Source of the DNA: Actinomadura alba | GTDB taxonomy: Bacteria > Actinomycetota > Actinomycetes > Streptosporangiales > Streptosporangiaceae | Direction of reading: 5' to 3' | Assembly: GCF_014323705.1 (NCBI RefSeq) | Contig: NZ_JABVEC010000008.1 | Location: 186,001-250,000 of the forward strand | DNA: 64,000 bases | Part shown: one piece after another, positions 1 to 8,563 of the stretch | How the letters are laid out: each line of letters opens with the position of its first letter | Position numbering within the stretch: position 1 is the stretch's first letter | Notes under the pieces: model-generated | What the model saw: the letters and a program-made list of their open reading frames with translations, nothing else | What the model was told of the DNA's origin: nothing | Database searches by the model: none | Position numbers and translations under genes: made by a program

Positions 1-623
1 AACGGGCGGCGTTCACCGAGGTGCTCGGCTGCGGCCACGCACATCCCGATGCGGTGTGCGAGGGGCCCGACGGCGAGCGGGCCGCCGCGAGCACGATCGA
101 CGGCTGGCGCGTGGTCACCCTTGACTCCCTCGTGCCGGGCAAGGGCTACGGCCGGATCGGCCGGGCCCAGCTCGACTGGTTGCGCGAGGTATTGGTCACC
201 CCCGCGCCGCGCGGCACGATCCTGGCCTTCCATCACCCGCCAGTCGCGCTGGATGTCGAGGTGCAGCGAGCGCTCGGGCTACAGAATGCCGACGAGTTGG
301 CCGCGACGATCCGCGGAACCGACGTGCAGCTCATCCTCTGCGGCCACTTCCACCTCCAGATCCTGGGGCGCTTGGAGCAGGCGACGGTTTGGGTGACGCC
401 CGGTGTCGTCAGCCGCATCGACCTGACCGCCCGTCCCGGCACCGAGCGCGCCGTGCACGGCCCTTCGGCCTCCCTCGTCCAGCTCGGCACGCCCGACGGA
501 CCGCTCATCCACACCCTCCATGCACGCGACCCCCGCGTGGGCGAGACTGTCTACGAAGCCGACGAGGACGAGATGCGCGAGGCCATCGAGAAACTCGGCC
601 CCTCTCGGGTGAGTCTGAACTGA
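1..623 (+). CDS. Metallophosphoesterase, C-terminal part (5' end outside window)
   Basis: The reading frame is open from the left edge, so the start lies outside the window and only about 207 residues are seen. Two calcineurin-type metal-binding motifs remain: AFHHPP at about position 230 and CGHFH at about 341. The D-x-H and GNHD motifs would be upstream. The order and spacing fit the Icc/CpdA-like class III cyclic nucleotide phosphodiesterases, which hydrolyse phosphoesters with two metal ions, but the substrate cannot be read from this part. The acidic tail (EADEDEMREAIEKLG) is typical of a real C-terminus. A distinct second gene follows after about 35 bases. Confidence 0.8.
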   Translation, partial: RAAFTEVLGCGHAHPDAVCEGPDGERAAASTIDGWRVVTLDSLVPGKGYGRIGRAQLDWLREVLVTPAPRGTILAFHHPPVALDVEVQRALGLQNADELAATIRGTDVQLILCGHFHLQILGRLEQATVWVTPGVVSRIDLTARPGTERAVHGPSASLVQLGTPDGPLIHTLHARDPRVGETVYEADEDEMREAIEKLGPSRVSLN

Positions 624-657
624 GAACCCGGCGCATCGAAGGTGACGTGCCGTCCGA

Positions 658-1038
658 GTGCAGGTCCGGGCGGCACGACCGTTACGTGTCGATCCAGAAA
701 CGTCACGCAGAGCTACTTTGGGGCTCATCGCTCCTTCCCGAGCGGGCCCCCCGTACTTCGTTCCCGTCCCGATCCCCGACCGCGACGTTCCCAATCTCGC
801 GACCGTCCTGCCCACCATCCAGAGACTCTCCGCACGGCTACGCGACGGAAGTCATGTCGTCACGCACTGCCGCTTCGGTATCGGACGATCCTCGCTCCTC
901 GCCGCAGCGCTCATGGTCCTGAACGCCGTCGATCCAGACACCGCATGGCACGGGCTCGAACAAGCCCGAGGCCTCGCGGTCCCCGACACCGCCGAACAAC
1001 GAGACTGGCCCCTTAAGCTACTGCGCGAAACGCCTTGA
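658..1038 (+). pseudogene. Tyrosine/dual-specificity phosphatase, N-terminally truncated
   Basis: The phosphatase P-loop is plain: HCRFGIGRSS fits HCx5R(S/T), with the nucleophilic Cys followed by the phosphate-binding Arg. Ahead of it is the usual FVPVPIPDRDVPN stretch with the general-acid Asp, and after it the conserved hydrophobic helix. Actinobacterial proteins of this kind are normally about 160 residues and have an N-terminal strand region before the VPIPDR motif. Here that part is replaced by Arg-rich sequence (about the first 30 residues), so the gene seems to have lost its 5' end. The GTG at 658 is only the first available start. The P-loop half is intact, so an active short form cannot be excluded. 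Confidence 0.6.
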
Positions 1039-1065
1039 CAACTCGGGCTCAGATTCCACATAACC

Positions 1066-1280
1066 GGCGGATAGTCACCCAAATCGGTCTGCTTACCGCG
1101 CTGCTTGCGCGGATGCGTCTTGATCAGCTCGCCATGGATGAAGAACTGCACCATGGTGAACGTCGAGCGAGCATCGACACTCTTGCCGATATGCCGCCAC
1201 GGGATGGAGTACAACACCCCATCCACGCGGGCGTGGATGTAGCGGTCGACGCGCGGGGTGAGCAGCAACCCGGTCTCGAA
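1066..1280 (-). pseudogene. IS21-family (IstA, Mu-type) transposase fragment
   Basis: On the minus strand, residues such as VDRYIHARVDGVLYSIPW, then HGELIKTHPRKQRGKQTDLGDYPP (shown in parts), match the C-terminal beta-barrel region of IS21-type IstA transposases. The similarity stops abruptly after DYPP at about 1066, and no catalytic D-D-E core is present. This is a scar of an insertion sequence, not a working gene. The neighbouring phosphatase is also cut, so the two events may be linked. Confidence 0.65.
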
Positions 1281-1449
1281 CCTCGTCCGGCACCGGCCGC
1301 AGGAGTGTGTTGTGCCCGGTTGTCTGTGCCGGGATCGGGTCCGGTCGTATCCGTCGGATCTGACCGATTGAGCTTCTCCCCGGGGCCTGGACACCCTCGA
1401 CAATGGATCTTGATCCATGGCGAGGGAGTTGTTGGTGGCACGTGTCCGT

Positions 1450-1585
1450 CGAAGTACGGAGATGAGTTCAGGCGCGACGCTGTGGCCCTGGCCCGAGAGG
1501 GGGCCCGGTCCGGTCGGTCGCGGCTGTCGCCCGCGAACTTGGCGTCAACCACGAGACGCTGCGGACCTGGGTCCGCGCACGCTGC
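1450..1585 (+). pseudogene. IS3-family OrfA (HTH) transposase fragment, frameshifted
   Basis: The translation starts PSKYGDEFRRDAVALARE and, after a frame change near 1510, continues SVAAVARELGVNHETLRTWVR. That is the helix-turn-helix of IS3-family OrfA proteins. The rest of OrfA and the whole DDE OrfB are missing. It is a short dead fragment beside the IS21 scrap, so at least two insertion elements decayed here. Confidence 0.65.
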
Positions 1586-2026
1586 TCACCCAGCCGCTTG
1601 ACCACCGTCGTCCAGGCCATCCTCACCCTGCACCAGCAGGCAATCTGAAGGTGGAATCTCCTCACTGAGGACCGCGTGAACCCCGATCTGTGACTCCCAG
1701 TATGTCCAGTTCACGCCGAGGGCTCGCAAGCCCCGGTCGGCGGCGCCATACATCCGGGGGCTGGTCAGGGCTGCGGGCCCAGTCCGTCTTCCGCGATCTG
1801 GTAGGCCACGCCCGGCAACACGAGGCTCGGCCAGCCGCCACCGACTCTCACGACCGCCTCTCGGATCAACGAGGACACCGGGGCCGTGCATCACCATCAG
1901 CAGCGGCAGGAGTAGCCAAGTCCACGGTACTGGGACCGCGATGAACGTCAATCCTGCGCCCAGTGTCGTCAGTAGGACGAGCGCCCAGGGGGCGCGAATC
2001 CGACGCCAGTTCCTACGTCTGCTCAT
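1586..2026 (-). CDS. Small putative membrane protein, possibly frameshifted
   Basis: From the ATG at 2026 the protein begins with a basic stretch (MSRRRNWRRIRAPW), then two hydrophobic segments at about residues 14-31 and 33-48, giving a likely two-helix membrane anchor. After VLVDPR the composition turns Arg-rich. The alternative frame reads more naturally (VVRVGGGWPSLVLPGVAYQIAEDG) and stops soon after, so a frameshift near 1875 is likely. I do not recognise the family. It lies co-directionally 42 bases after the FAD enzyme and could have been its partner. Confidence 0.35.
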   Translation of the reverse strand: MSRRRNWRRIRAPWALVLLTTLGAGLTFIAVPVPWTWLLLPLLMVMHGPGVLVDPRGGRESRWRLAEPRVAGRGLPDRGRRTGPAALTSPRMYGAADRGLRALGVNWTYWESQIGVHAVLSEEIPPSDCLLVQGEDGLDDGGQAAG

Positions 2027-2067
2027 CGGGGCCAGGTCTGCCGGTCTCTGGTCGGGTCGTGCGCGGC

Positions 2068-3468
2068 CTACGGTGCGTCGTGTGCATGTAGTAGTTCTTC
2101 GAGTTTTGCGTTCTGCTGTCGCGCCGCAGCCAAGGCTTGTTGTTCGTAGGCGGCCCGTTCTGCCGGATCGTCGGGTATCGGTGGAGCGATGTTTGGTTGC
2201 AGCCGGGAAGTGCGCAGCCATGCGCCGATATCTTCGTTACCTGACCATCGCAACTGTTCGGAATTGGCGGAGAGTGTGAACCGTAGCCAATCCTTTTCAG
2301 TTCTCGGGTTTGGCGTGACGGGGCAGAGTTCGTTCTTCACGTCGTTATTCGGATAGGTTGCCTCCACGTACGCGATGAGGGCAGCGCTGAACACCGGTTG
2401 ACATACTCGAACCGATTGCAGGGTAATCAGTCCATCTCGGAATATCGGGACGATGGGGAGTTGCCTGGCGGCGTCGGCGGTGCAGTCTACATGCAACACG
2501 CGTCTGCTGGTCGGTATGGCGCCACCGTCGAGTTCGATGCCTGTCTCGGTGATGCGTTTCACCCGACCGAGGCGAACGACATGTTCGATCTTGCGTAGCT
2601 GTTCCAGTTCGGCCGGCGAGACGGTCGCGCAGCGAAACGCCGTCGGCCGCTCGTGCGGGAAAATACTCAGCACGGCACCAACGGCGTTGAGCCGATCGAA
2701 GAGGTCGGGTATGGATTCGGCTCGCATGATGGCTTCGTGTTTGGCGGCGTAGTCTCTCGCGATGTCCTCGGCGCGACGGAGTGGGATCGGCTGCACGGTG
2801 GCCCGGTCGATGAGCCATGGCGCGCGGGGCATGATCCAGGTCAGGTCCGCGGGGGCGACGCCCTGTTCCAGCAGCCAGAGGCAGGCATCGATCCCGGTTT
2901 TGCCCGCGCCGACGATGACGTACCGGTCGAAGGGCTGCCGAATGGCCGGCAGCTCGTTTGGCGGTACCACGGGAACGCCGGTGGAGATCGGGAATTCTGG
3001 CGGTTGCATGGCCGGTACGGTCACGCCTTGATAGGTGGTGTCCACGATCTTCCGCCGTACGACCACCCGGTATTTGTCGCCGGAAGTTGTCAGGTGGAAT
3101 CGGCCGTCACCGTCATATTCGGCCATGGGAAAGTACGATACTCGCCCCGATGGCAGGAACGTCTGCCGCATGACCTGGTCGAAATAGCTGCAGATCTCGC
3201 TTGCGCTGGCCAGTTCGTAGAGTCCGGCGTTCCAGCCGGTTTGGTCGATCGTGTCGTTGCCGAGCGGGCGGGAGTTCACGCCGTACATGGCCGACGGTTG
3301 ATGTAGCCGCACATAAGGGTAGGCGACGGTCCAGTGTCCGCCTGGTTGGTGGTAGCGGTCGACCAGCACCACGGTCGCGTCCGATTCGGTCAGCAGCGTG
3401 TCCACGAAGGCCATCGCTGTCGCGCCCGCACCGATCACGAGGTAGTCGGTGTCGATCTCGGTCACCAT
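2068..3468 (-). CDS. FAD/NAD(P)-binding oxidoreductase (flavin monooxygenase-like)
   Basis: The enzyme is 466 residues. The N-terminus has an FAD-binding Rossmann motif (YLVIGAGATAMAF, residues about 8-20) followed by the acidic end of the second strand (VLVDRYHQPGGHW). A second dinucleotide motif, YVIVGAGKTGIDA, at about residue 180 would bind NAD(P)H. This two-Rossmann layout is that of flavin-dependent monooxygenases and related oxidoreductases. The substrate is unknown. The ATG at 3468 is preceded by CAGGAG seven bases upstream. The open frame continues far upstream to 4170, but that extension has non-coding composition and was left out. The gene looks intact among decayed neighbours. Confidence 0.8.
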   Translation of the reverse strand: MVTEIDTDYLVIGAGATAMAFVDTLLTESDATVVLVDRYHQPGGHWTVAYPYVRLHQPSAMYGVNSRPLGNDTIDQTGWNAGLYELASASEICSYFDQVMRQTFLPSGRVSYFPMAEYDGDGRFHLTTSGDKYRVVVRRKIVDTTYQGVTVPAMQPPEFPISTGVPVVPPNELPAIRQPFDRYVIVGAGKTGIDACLWLLEQGVAPADLTWIMPRAPWLIDRATVQPIPLRRAEDIARDYAAKHEAIMRAESIPDLFDRLNAVGAVLSIFPHERPTAFRCATVSPAELEQLRKIEHVVRLGRVKRITETGIELDGGAIPTSRRVLHVDCTADAARQLPIVPIFRDGLITLQSVRVCQPVFSAALIAYVEATYPNNDVKNELCPVTPNPRTEKDWLRFTLSANSEQLRWSGNEDIGAWLRTSRLQPNIAPPIPDDPAERAAYEQQALAAARQQNAKLEELLHAHDAP

Positions 3469-3979
3469 CACGTGCTCCTGTTCTGTTCGCCAGCCACATC
3501 GTTGTTCGACAAACTCAAGATGAGAGTGGATATGGGAGTGCGCTCCTCTATCGAGAGGTTGCGCGAAGGACGCTTGCGGCGCCGCCGACCCGGCTCGATC
3601 AACCGGGCCGCCCGCCCGCCGGATGAGAACCTCCGCTACGTCTTCAAAGACGCCTCGTGCGACACGGGTCGCCGGGCGGCCGTGCCCGGCTCCGCGAGCC
3701 GGGCACGCGGCCTGTTCCGTCCGGTCCCGCAGCCCGGCGACGGTCGCCCAGCCCAGATGGGAGCGCCCACGCGGATACGAGCCGTGTCGTGCTGGACACT
3801 GGCCCGGAAGGTGCTCGATGTCTCTTGGAGAGTGGAGGGCAGGCTGCCGCGAGATCCGCTTCGCCGCCGCGAGCGGCTCACCAGGACTGGCACGGGCTTG
3901 AGGGGTCCGGGGAAGCCGTGATGGTGATTGACGCCGACCAGGACGATCCGCCGACCGGCACGATCCGCAGCAGTTCGAG
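3469..3979. other. Stretch without a supportable gene
   Basis: All six frames contain long open stretches because of high GC, but each is Arg/Pro/Ser-rich and lacks motifs. I see no gene here. The divergent promoter of the FAD enzyme should lie in the first 100 bases. Confidence 0.4.
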
Positions 3980-4246
3980 GTGTGGCACCTGACCTGTCCG
4001 GTCTGTGGTGCGCTGCCCAGCACGACATGGGTGCGGGACGGTCGGGAATTGCGCAGGGTCCATCCGTCCCGTCGGCTTTCGCCGGCCGAACGCGATCGCC
4101 GAGCTGCCGACGGAGACGGCATCGTGCGGCTTCTCTGGCAACAGATCGCCGCTGGAGCTGGGCACGTCACCGCCCACCAGCCTTGGGAACGACAATCGGA
4201 AGGCGCGTTTGAAGCAGATCATCCGATCGTTGCGCCTAGATGGTGA
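3980..4246 (+). CDS. Doubtful small protein with a CPVC pair
   Basis: The 88-residue frame starts MWHLTCPVCG and has a moderately biased third codon position. A single CxxC could belong to half of a zinc ribbon, but there is no second pair. There is no clear ribosome binding site at the GTG. It overlaps the 3' end of the desaturase stub. I do not recognise it. It may be a fragment of a longer gene whose 5' part is lost. Confidence 0.25.
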   Translation: MWHLTCPVCGALPSTTWVRDGRELRRVHPSRRLSPAERDRRAADGDGIVRLLWQQIAAGAGHVTAHQPWERQSEGAFEADHPIVAPRW

Positions 4247-4401
4247 GCTGCGCCGGCCGCCGCGAACAGCAGGGCGACGCTGGTGAGCCTGACCCCGTAG
4301 TACACCGACCGTCGCTCGAACAGGCCGAGTTTGGCAGTGCGCTTGGACAGTTGCGCGAAGTCGCTTCCGGTTCGCGCTACCGGGGGTTCGATGTCGTTCA
4401 T
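4219..4401 (-). pseudogene. Fatty acid desaturase, N-terminal stub
   Basis: From the ATG at 4401 the protein reads MNDIEPPVARTGSDFAQLSK then a helix ending in FERRSVYYGVRLTSVALLFAAAGAA. This is the start of actinobacterial membrane fatty acid desaturases, whose N-terminus (xxFAxLSRRxxxAGLLxRRPxYYxxR) precedes the first membrane helix. The frame breaks off at 4219 after about 60 residues. The roughly 300 residues with the His-box di-iron ligands are absent. It diverges from the GntR-TetR regulator, which probably controlled it. Confidence 0.65.
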
Positions 4402-4418
4402 GGCCGCCTCACCGAATG

Positions 4419-4456
4419 TGCGTACAGCGTAATAGCCTGATGCGTACAGTGTATTG
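4419..4456. promoter_or_regulatory. Tandem operator-like sites between desaturase stub and regulator
   Basis: TGCGTACAGCGTAATA at 4419 and TGCGTACAGTGTATTG at 4441 are direct repeats 22 bases (two helical turns) apart. The second contains the perfect dyad TACA-G-TGTA; the first has one mismatch. They sit just before the stub's start codon. Their place fits binding by the divergent GntR-TetR protein. That assignment is inference. Confidence 0.5.
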
Positions 4457-4581
4457 GCACTCTTGATGTGGTTAAAACCACGGGGCGGAACCATCTGAGA
4501 TAGTGTCCTAGGCCATTCATAATCGCTCTAGTACACTTAGGTAGAGTGAACGGCTGACGACGAGGATGATCAGGAGGCGCC

Positions 4582-5571
4582 ATGCCGTCCGCAGCACGCC
4601 CGGATCCGCCGTACCTGCAGATCGCCGCGGAGATCCGCGGGAAGATCAGGGACGGCGAGCTTCGACCGGGTGAGCGGGTGCCTTCCATTCGGCAGATCGC
4701 TCAACGCTGGGGCGTCGCCGTCGCGACCGCGACGAGAGTTGTCACCACCCTTCAGGAGGAGGGGCTGGTGGAAGCGAAGGTCGGTTCTGGCACGGTCGTC
4801 AGCGCGCGTCCGGGCCGGCGACGGCCGGCAGGCCCGGCGACGGGTCAGGTGGCGCGGCGGCCGAAACGGCAGGACGATGCCGCAAAATGCACGCTGAACC
4901 GGGAGAGCATGCTCCGAACCGCCATCGCGATCGCCGACGTCGAGGGGCTCGACGCTGTGTCGATGCGGCGAGTGGCGGCTGGCCTGGGTGTTGGACCCAT
5001 GTCGCTGTACCGCCACGTCTCGAACAAGGACGAACTGGTGATGCAGATGGCCGATGTGGTGTTCGGTGAACCGGAGCTACCGGTTCCCGGGCCCGCGGGG
5101 TGGCGAGACAAACTCGAACTGATCTCCCGCGAGCAGTGGGCGCTGTGCTGGCGACATCCCTGGCTGCCCAGGGCCGTTTCCTTCACCCGGCCCCTGTTCG
5201 TGCCCAACATGTTGGCGCACACCGAGTGGACCCTTCGTGCACTGGATGGGCTTGGGCTGTCCAGGGCGGCACGGATGCAGGAGGCGCTCACCTTGCACTC
5301 GCTGGTCGTCACGCTCGGGCTGTCCATGGCGGACGAGGTCGAGGCCGAGCAGGAGACCGGTACGACGCTCGCCCGCTGGTACGCGCAGCAGCGGGCGCGG
5401 ACCGACGAGCTCTTCGCCGGTGGGAGGTTTCCCCTGCTGGCGGAGCTCCATGAGGACACGGTGCCTGACCTGGACGGGTTGTTCGAGTACAGCCTGGCAC
5501 GGCATCTCGACGGCTTCGCCATACTTGTGGGAGAGCGCGTCCCGGCGCCGCAGGACGCGAACTCGGCTTAG
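4582..5571 (+). CDS. GntR-TetR fusion transcriptional regulator
   Basis: The 329-residue protein joins two DNA-binding modules. Residues about 9-75 are a GntR winged helix (PPYLQIAAEIRGKI, PSIRQIAQRWGVAVATATRVV, LVEAKVGSGTVV). After a basic linker, residues about 108-150 form a TetR HTH (AIAIADVEGLDAVSMRRVAAG, GVGPMSLYRHVSNKDEL). The rest resembles the TetR tetracycline-repressor-type C-terminal ligand and dimer domain. AGGAGG lies five bases before the ATG, so the start is firm. A desaturase stub is divergent, with operator-like repeats between. Such fusions occur in actinobacteria; the inducer here is unknown. Confidence 0.85.
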   Translation: MPSAARPDPPYLQIAAEIRGKIRDGELRPGERVPSIRQIAQRWGVAVATATRVVTTLQEEGLVEAKVGSGTVVSARPGRRRPAGPATGQVARRPKRQDDAAKCTLNRESMLRTAIAIADVEGLDAVSMRRVAAGLGVGPMSLYRHVSNKDELVMQMADVVFGEPELPVPGPAGWRDKLELISREQWALCWRHPWLPRAVSFTRPLFVPNMLAHTEWTLRALDGLGLSRAARMQEALTLHSLVVTLGLSMADEVEAEQETGTTLARWYAQQRARTDELFAGGRFPLLAELHEDTVPDLDGLFEYSLARHLDGFAILVGERVPAPQDANSA

Positions 5572-6391
5572 TCACCCAAATCGCTTCGTCCGCCGCTCTC
5601 GAAGCACGATGCAGCTCGATCGGCCGGTCAATGCCGTCGCGGCGTCTACCGGAGCCGCCCAAGGCCGCGTGCGCGTCCCAGGGCTGCACTCTGTCCAGAT
5701 GGTCCCAGGCCAGGCCGACGCTCAGATCGACGGCCTCGGCAAAGCTCCCAGCCGCCTGCAGTGCAATTGCTTGGGCGCTCCGCATACGATGGACATGAGG
5801 CATGAAACCCTCTGCGTGTAGCGCTTCGGCGAGCTTGGCGAATGCCTCCGGCGCACGCGTGTCGTTATCGCTAAAAAGGCTCCTCGCGGTGGCAAGCTCT
5901 CCATCGATTCCCAACGCCTTGAACGGGCTCCTGAGAACGGCATCCACGCTGATGACGTCAGACACCTTCCGAGACGATCGAACACTGCTGGTTCTCCCCC
6001 GAAGGCGCTTCAGGTAGCGGTTCACCATGTCGGCGTTGATCGTTCCTGCCTGAGGCCCGGCTGTCTGGGCGTAGGTCAGCAAGTCGTTGAAGACCTGCTG
6101 TGGTGTCAGCGACAGGGACTCAGCGATGGGTTTCAACATGTGCAAACTGCGGAGGTAGTCGTCACCTCCGTCCTCGACGGAAGAACACCAGACCTGAAGG
6201 CGACGCAGAAATGCGTGCGTCGTCTCCTCGATGCCGCCCAGATCGGGGGCGCCCCGGCCGAGCGCGAGCACGACCGCTTCTTTGACGTGATCCAGACGGG
6301 TACGGTAGCGCTCCTTAACCGCATGCTTCTCGATGGTCTCGAAGAACGGGCGACTGCCCAACCGGATTCGCCAGAGCCGTACCCCTAACAC
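5309..6391 (-). CDS. Hypothetical helical protein, probably truncated at both ends
   Basis: The frame opens with GTG at 6391, right after an in-frame TGA. It reads like the inside of a larger protein (GVRLWRIRLGSRPFFETIEKH), with amphipathic helices and a TPR-like stretch (AFAKLAEALHAEGFMPHVHR). Good coding character ends near 5600. From there the frame runs 260 bases antisense through the end of the GntR-TetR gene and turns Arg/Pro-rich, so the native C-terminus is lost. I do not recognise the family. Helical repeats of this kind occur in large ATP-binding regulatory or defence proteins, but no nucleotide-binding motif is present. Confidence 0.4.
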   Translation of the reverse strand: MLGVRLWRIRLGSRPFFETIEKHAVKERYRTRLDHVKEAVVLALGRGAPDLGGIEETTHAFLRRLQVWCSSVEDGGDDYLRSLHMLKPIAESLSLTPQQVFNDLLTYAQTAGPQAGTINADMVNRYLKRLRGRTSSVRSSRKVSDVISVDAVLRSPFKALGIDGELATARSLFSDNDTRAPEAFAKLAEALHAEGFMPHVHRMRSAQAIALQAAGSFAEAVDLSVGLAWDHLDRVQPWDAHAALGGSGRRRDGIDRPIELHRASRAADEAIWVTKPSSRPAAPGRALPQVWRSRRDAVPGCTRTTRPGQAPCPHGAPPAGETSHRRRARRSAPAAARTSGRASYRSPARPRPRPPWTARA

Positions 6392-6741
6392 GGCAAACGA
6401 GGCTAATCATGCATCGCTACCGAACGTCGTCTCACGCCCAGAAGAACCGGAGATAACAGCCGCGCTCCCCTGGTTCGTGCTCCCACTGCTCCCGCCCGGA
6501 GCGGGGAGCATCGGGAGCACGCATGGTCCCTGAACTGTCCTGAACAGGCGTCAACGAGCGTCATCGGACGGCGCTGACCTGCGGCATCTCGAAAAAGCGC
6601 AGGTCAGCGGAGGTCGGCTTGACCTGGTCGGCGACCGTGATCACGGCCCGGGCGTGTCAGTGCTGCGCGACGCCTACCAGGCGGACGCGCCGAGGAGGGC
6701 TTCAAACCGTCGGGCCGGGCTTCAAACCGTGGGGTAGGGCT
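6392..6741. other. Intergenic stretch, no gene supported
   Basis: I see no supportable gene here. The right end carries three 20-base tandem repeats that continue into the serine hydrolase 3' end. Short open frames are motif-free. Confidence 0.35.
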
Positions 6742-6756
6742 TCAAACCGTCGAGCA
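6697..6756. repeat. Three 20-base tandem repeats with GGGCTTCAAACCGT core
   Basis: The 14-base core GGGCTTCAAACCGT is identical at 6697, 6717 and 6737, giving a strict 20-base period. The third copy contains the last codons and stop (TCA at 6742-6744) of the serine hydrolase. The repeats therefore copy the gene's 3' end downstream, as slippage would. Confidence 0.8.
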
Positions 6757-7857
6757 GAGGACGGCTTCGACGGTTTTGATCATCGCGGGGACGATGGCGT
6801 TATCGTCGGCGGTGCTCCGCGTGACGGAGATGGCGAACTGCTGCTGGCCGTCGGTAGAGGCGAAAGTCAGTGTGGTGAGGCCGGGCGCCGAGCCGCCGAG
6901 CATCTGGCCTTTCAACTTTCCTCCGCACAGGCCCGTGCCCTGCTGTCCGCTGCCACCGGTGAGGACCTCCTGCAGCGACGGCGGCAGCAGCCTGCCCTGG
7001 TTGAAGGCCCGCCGGAAGGCGCTGACGTCATGCGCGGTCGAGACGACGCCGCCGGCGCCGTTGCCCCAGCTGGCGTTGAAGCGGTGCACGTCGCGCAGGG
7101 TGCCGGTGGAGTCGGGGTAGTAGCCGTGCCCGTGCGGGCCCTTGATGCCCTCCGGGGGCTTGGTGACCTGGTAGGTCCCGGTCATGCCGAGCGGGCGGAA
7201 GAGACGCCGGTCCAGCTCACGGGCCAGGGTGTGCCCGGTCACCTTCTCGATGATCATACCGATGAGGGTGTAGTTGGTGTTGGAGTAGGTGTACGTCTCG
7301 CCCGGCTCGCCGGTGCGCGGCCAGCCCCGCGTCATCTTTACGATGTCGATGGGCCGGTAGTAGGTGGTGAAATCGAAGACGTCGAACGCCGGGGCGGTCG
7401 AGCCGCTCTGGTGGAACCAGTCGGGGATGCCGGAGGTGTGCTCGACCAGCTGCTGGACGGTGATCTCGTCGGCCCGTTCCACCAGCCCGTCCTCGGCCAC
7501 CTCGGGCAGCAGGGCGGCGAGCTTGTCGTCCAGGCCGAGCCTGCCCTCCTCGACGAACTGGAGGAGCACGGTGGCCACCATCGTCTTGGACTGCGAGCCG
7601 ATGCGGAAGCGGGAGTCCGCCGGGATCGTGCCGCCCTTGCCGTCGAGCAGCCGCGACCCCGCGGTGCCACGGCCGGCGGGCTTGCCGTCCACGTACGCGC
7701 CGCCGATGGCGCCCACGATGCCGGGAGTCTCGGCCAGAGTTTCCATCGCCTGTTGGACGTCTCCGATCGAGGTGGCACGGGCCGCGGTCGCGGGCGAGGC
7801 CGCGCCCAGCAGCAGGGCCGCCGCGGTGATGGCGCGGGCCATGGTCACGTGATGCAC
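6742..7857 (-). CDS. Secreted serine hydrolase (beta-lactamase/DD-peptidase family)
   Basis: The protein is 371 residues with a Sec-type signal peptide (ARAITAAALLLGAASPATAA). The acyl-enzyme motif SxxK is S88-QS-K91 in RIGSQSKTM. The second motif Y-x-N is in TYTYSNTNY at about residue 185. These place it in the class C beta-lactamase/serine hydrolase family acting outside the membrane on peptides or esters. The third motif, normally HxG before SxPG, reads LGGSAPG, so the usual His is missing. The GTG at 7857 has AAGGGA upstream at fair spacing. It is a close paralogue of the gene at 8564 and shares GIKGPHGHGY and GAGGVVSTAHDVSAF. Confidence 0.85.
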   Translation of the reverse strand: MHHVTMARAITAAALLLGAASPATAARATSIGDVQQAMETLAETPGIVGAIGGAYVDGKPAGRGTAGSRLLDGKGGTIPADSRFRIGSQSKTMVATVLLQFVEEGRLGLDDKLAALLPEVAEDGLVERADEITVQQLVEHTSGIPDWFHQSGSTAPAFDVFDFTTYYRPIDIVKMTRGWPRTGEPGETYTYSNTNYTLIGMIIEKVTGHTLARELDRRLFRPLGMTGTYQVTKPPEGIKGPHGHGYYPDSTGTLRDVHRFNASWGNGAGGVVSTAHDVSAFRRAFNQGRLLPPSLQEVLTGGSGQQGTGLCGGKLKGQMLGGSAPGLTTLTFASTDGQQQFAISVTRSTADDNAIVPAMIKTVEAVLCSTV

Positions 7858-7886
7858 AGTAATGTCCCTTTCGAACGCGGATTGGA

Positions 7887-8330
7887 TCAGGTGATGATCT
7901 GTCGTGCCGTCTCGACAATGGGCGCCACGGAGTTGTCGTAGTTGCCGAGGACCACCACCCAGTCCAGGTCCGGATAGGTGTCGAGGTGATTGGCGGCGCC
8001 TGCGGAGCTGCCCGAGTGGCCGACGACGTGCCGGCCGTTCACGATGGCGTCCATGAAGCCGTTGCCGTAGAACAACTGCCGGCGGGTGAGGCCCAGCTGT
8101 TCCGAAGACGGCGTGATCATCTTGCCGTCGGTGAGGAGGCGGCGTAGGCGGAGGTGAGCAGCGTGCCGTCGCGCAGAGCGCGCGCGAAGGCGAGCAGGTC
8201 GGCGGTATTGCAGTAGGCCCCGCGATGCGGGCCGCCGGCGAATGGGAAGTAGGGGCTGGCGGTGAAGTCGACCCGGGGGCCGGACGGCTGGGTGGCGTAC
8301 GGGCGCGCGATCGTCCGGTCGGCCGTCACC
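7887..8330 (-). pseudogene. Serine hydrolase paralogue, truncated and frameshifted
   Basis: This is the C-terminal half of a third family member, 29 bases upstream of the intact gene at 6742. It reads VTADRTIARPYATQPSG and FAGGPHRGAYCNTADLLAFARALRDGTLLTSAYA, shown in parts. A frame change at about 8130 then leads into RLLTDGKMITPSSEQ and VVGHSGSSAGAANHLDTYP. The SxxK half is missing. This relic keeps the canonical GHSG third motif that both intact neighbours lack. It therefore came from a different subfamily and is not a recent copy. Confidence 0.7.
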
Positions 8331-8563
8331 TGCGTTTCACTCAGCCGAGGCTGCCCCGCCCTCGTAGGCTGAGCCAATCGTTTCACAGAACGCCACGGAT
8401 CTTGGAGCCGCTCCGCTGCTGATGTGCGTGAAAAGCCCTCTCGGTCCTCCGGCGTCACAGAGCCATGCCGCGTATGTGCCACGCGCCGCGCATAGGTTCT
8501 CAATTCTCCAGCCGCACTTGGCGATCACGATCTGATCACGCTCGCCATGTGCGGCTGGAGTGA

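Noticed and set aside
3469..4170. Upstream extension of the FAD enzyme frame to 4170, giving 700 residues
   Set aside because: The extra 234 residues are Arg/Pro/Ser-rich without motifs, and a strong ribosome binding site precedes ATG 3468.
1072..5584. Shared 15-mer TAGTCACCCAAATCG at the IS21 scrap end and after the GntR-TetR stop
   Set aside because: A 15-base match between two sites is expected by chance in a window of this size, and the flanks do not align.
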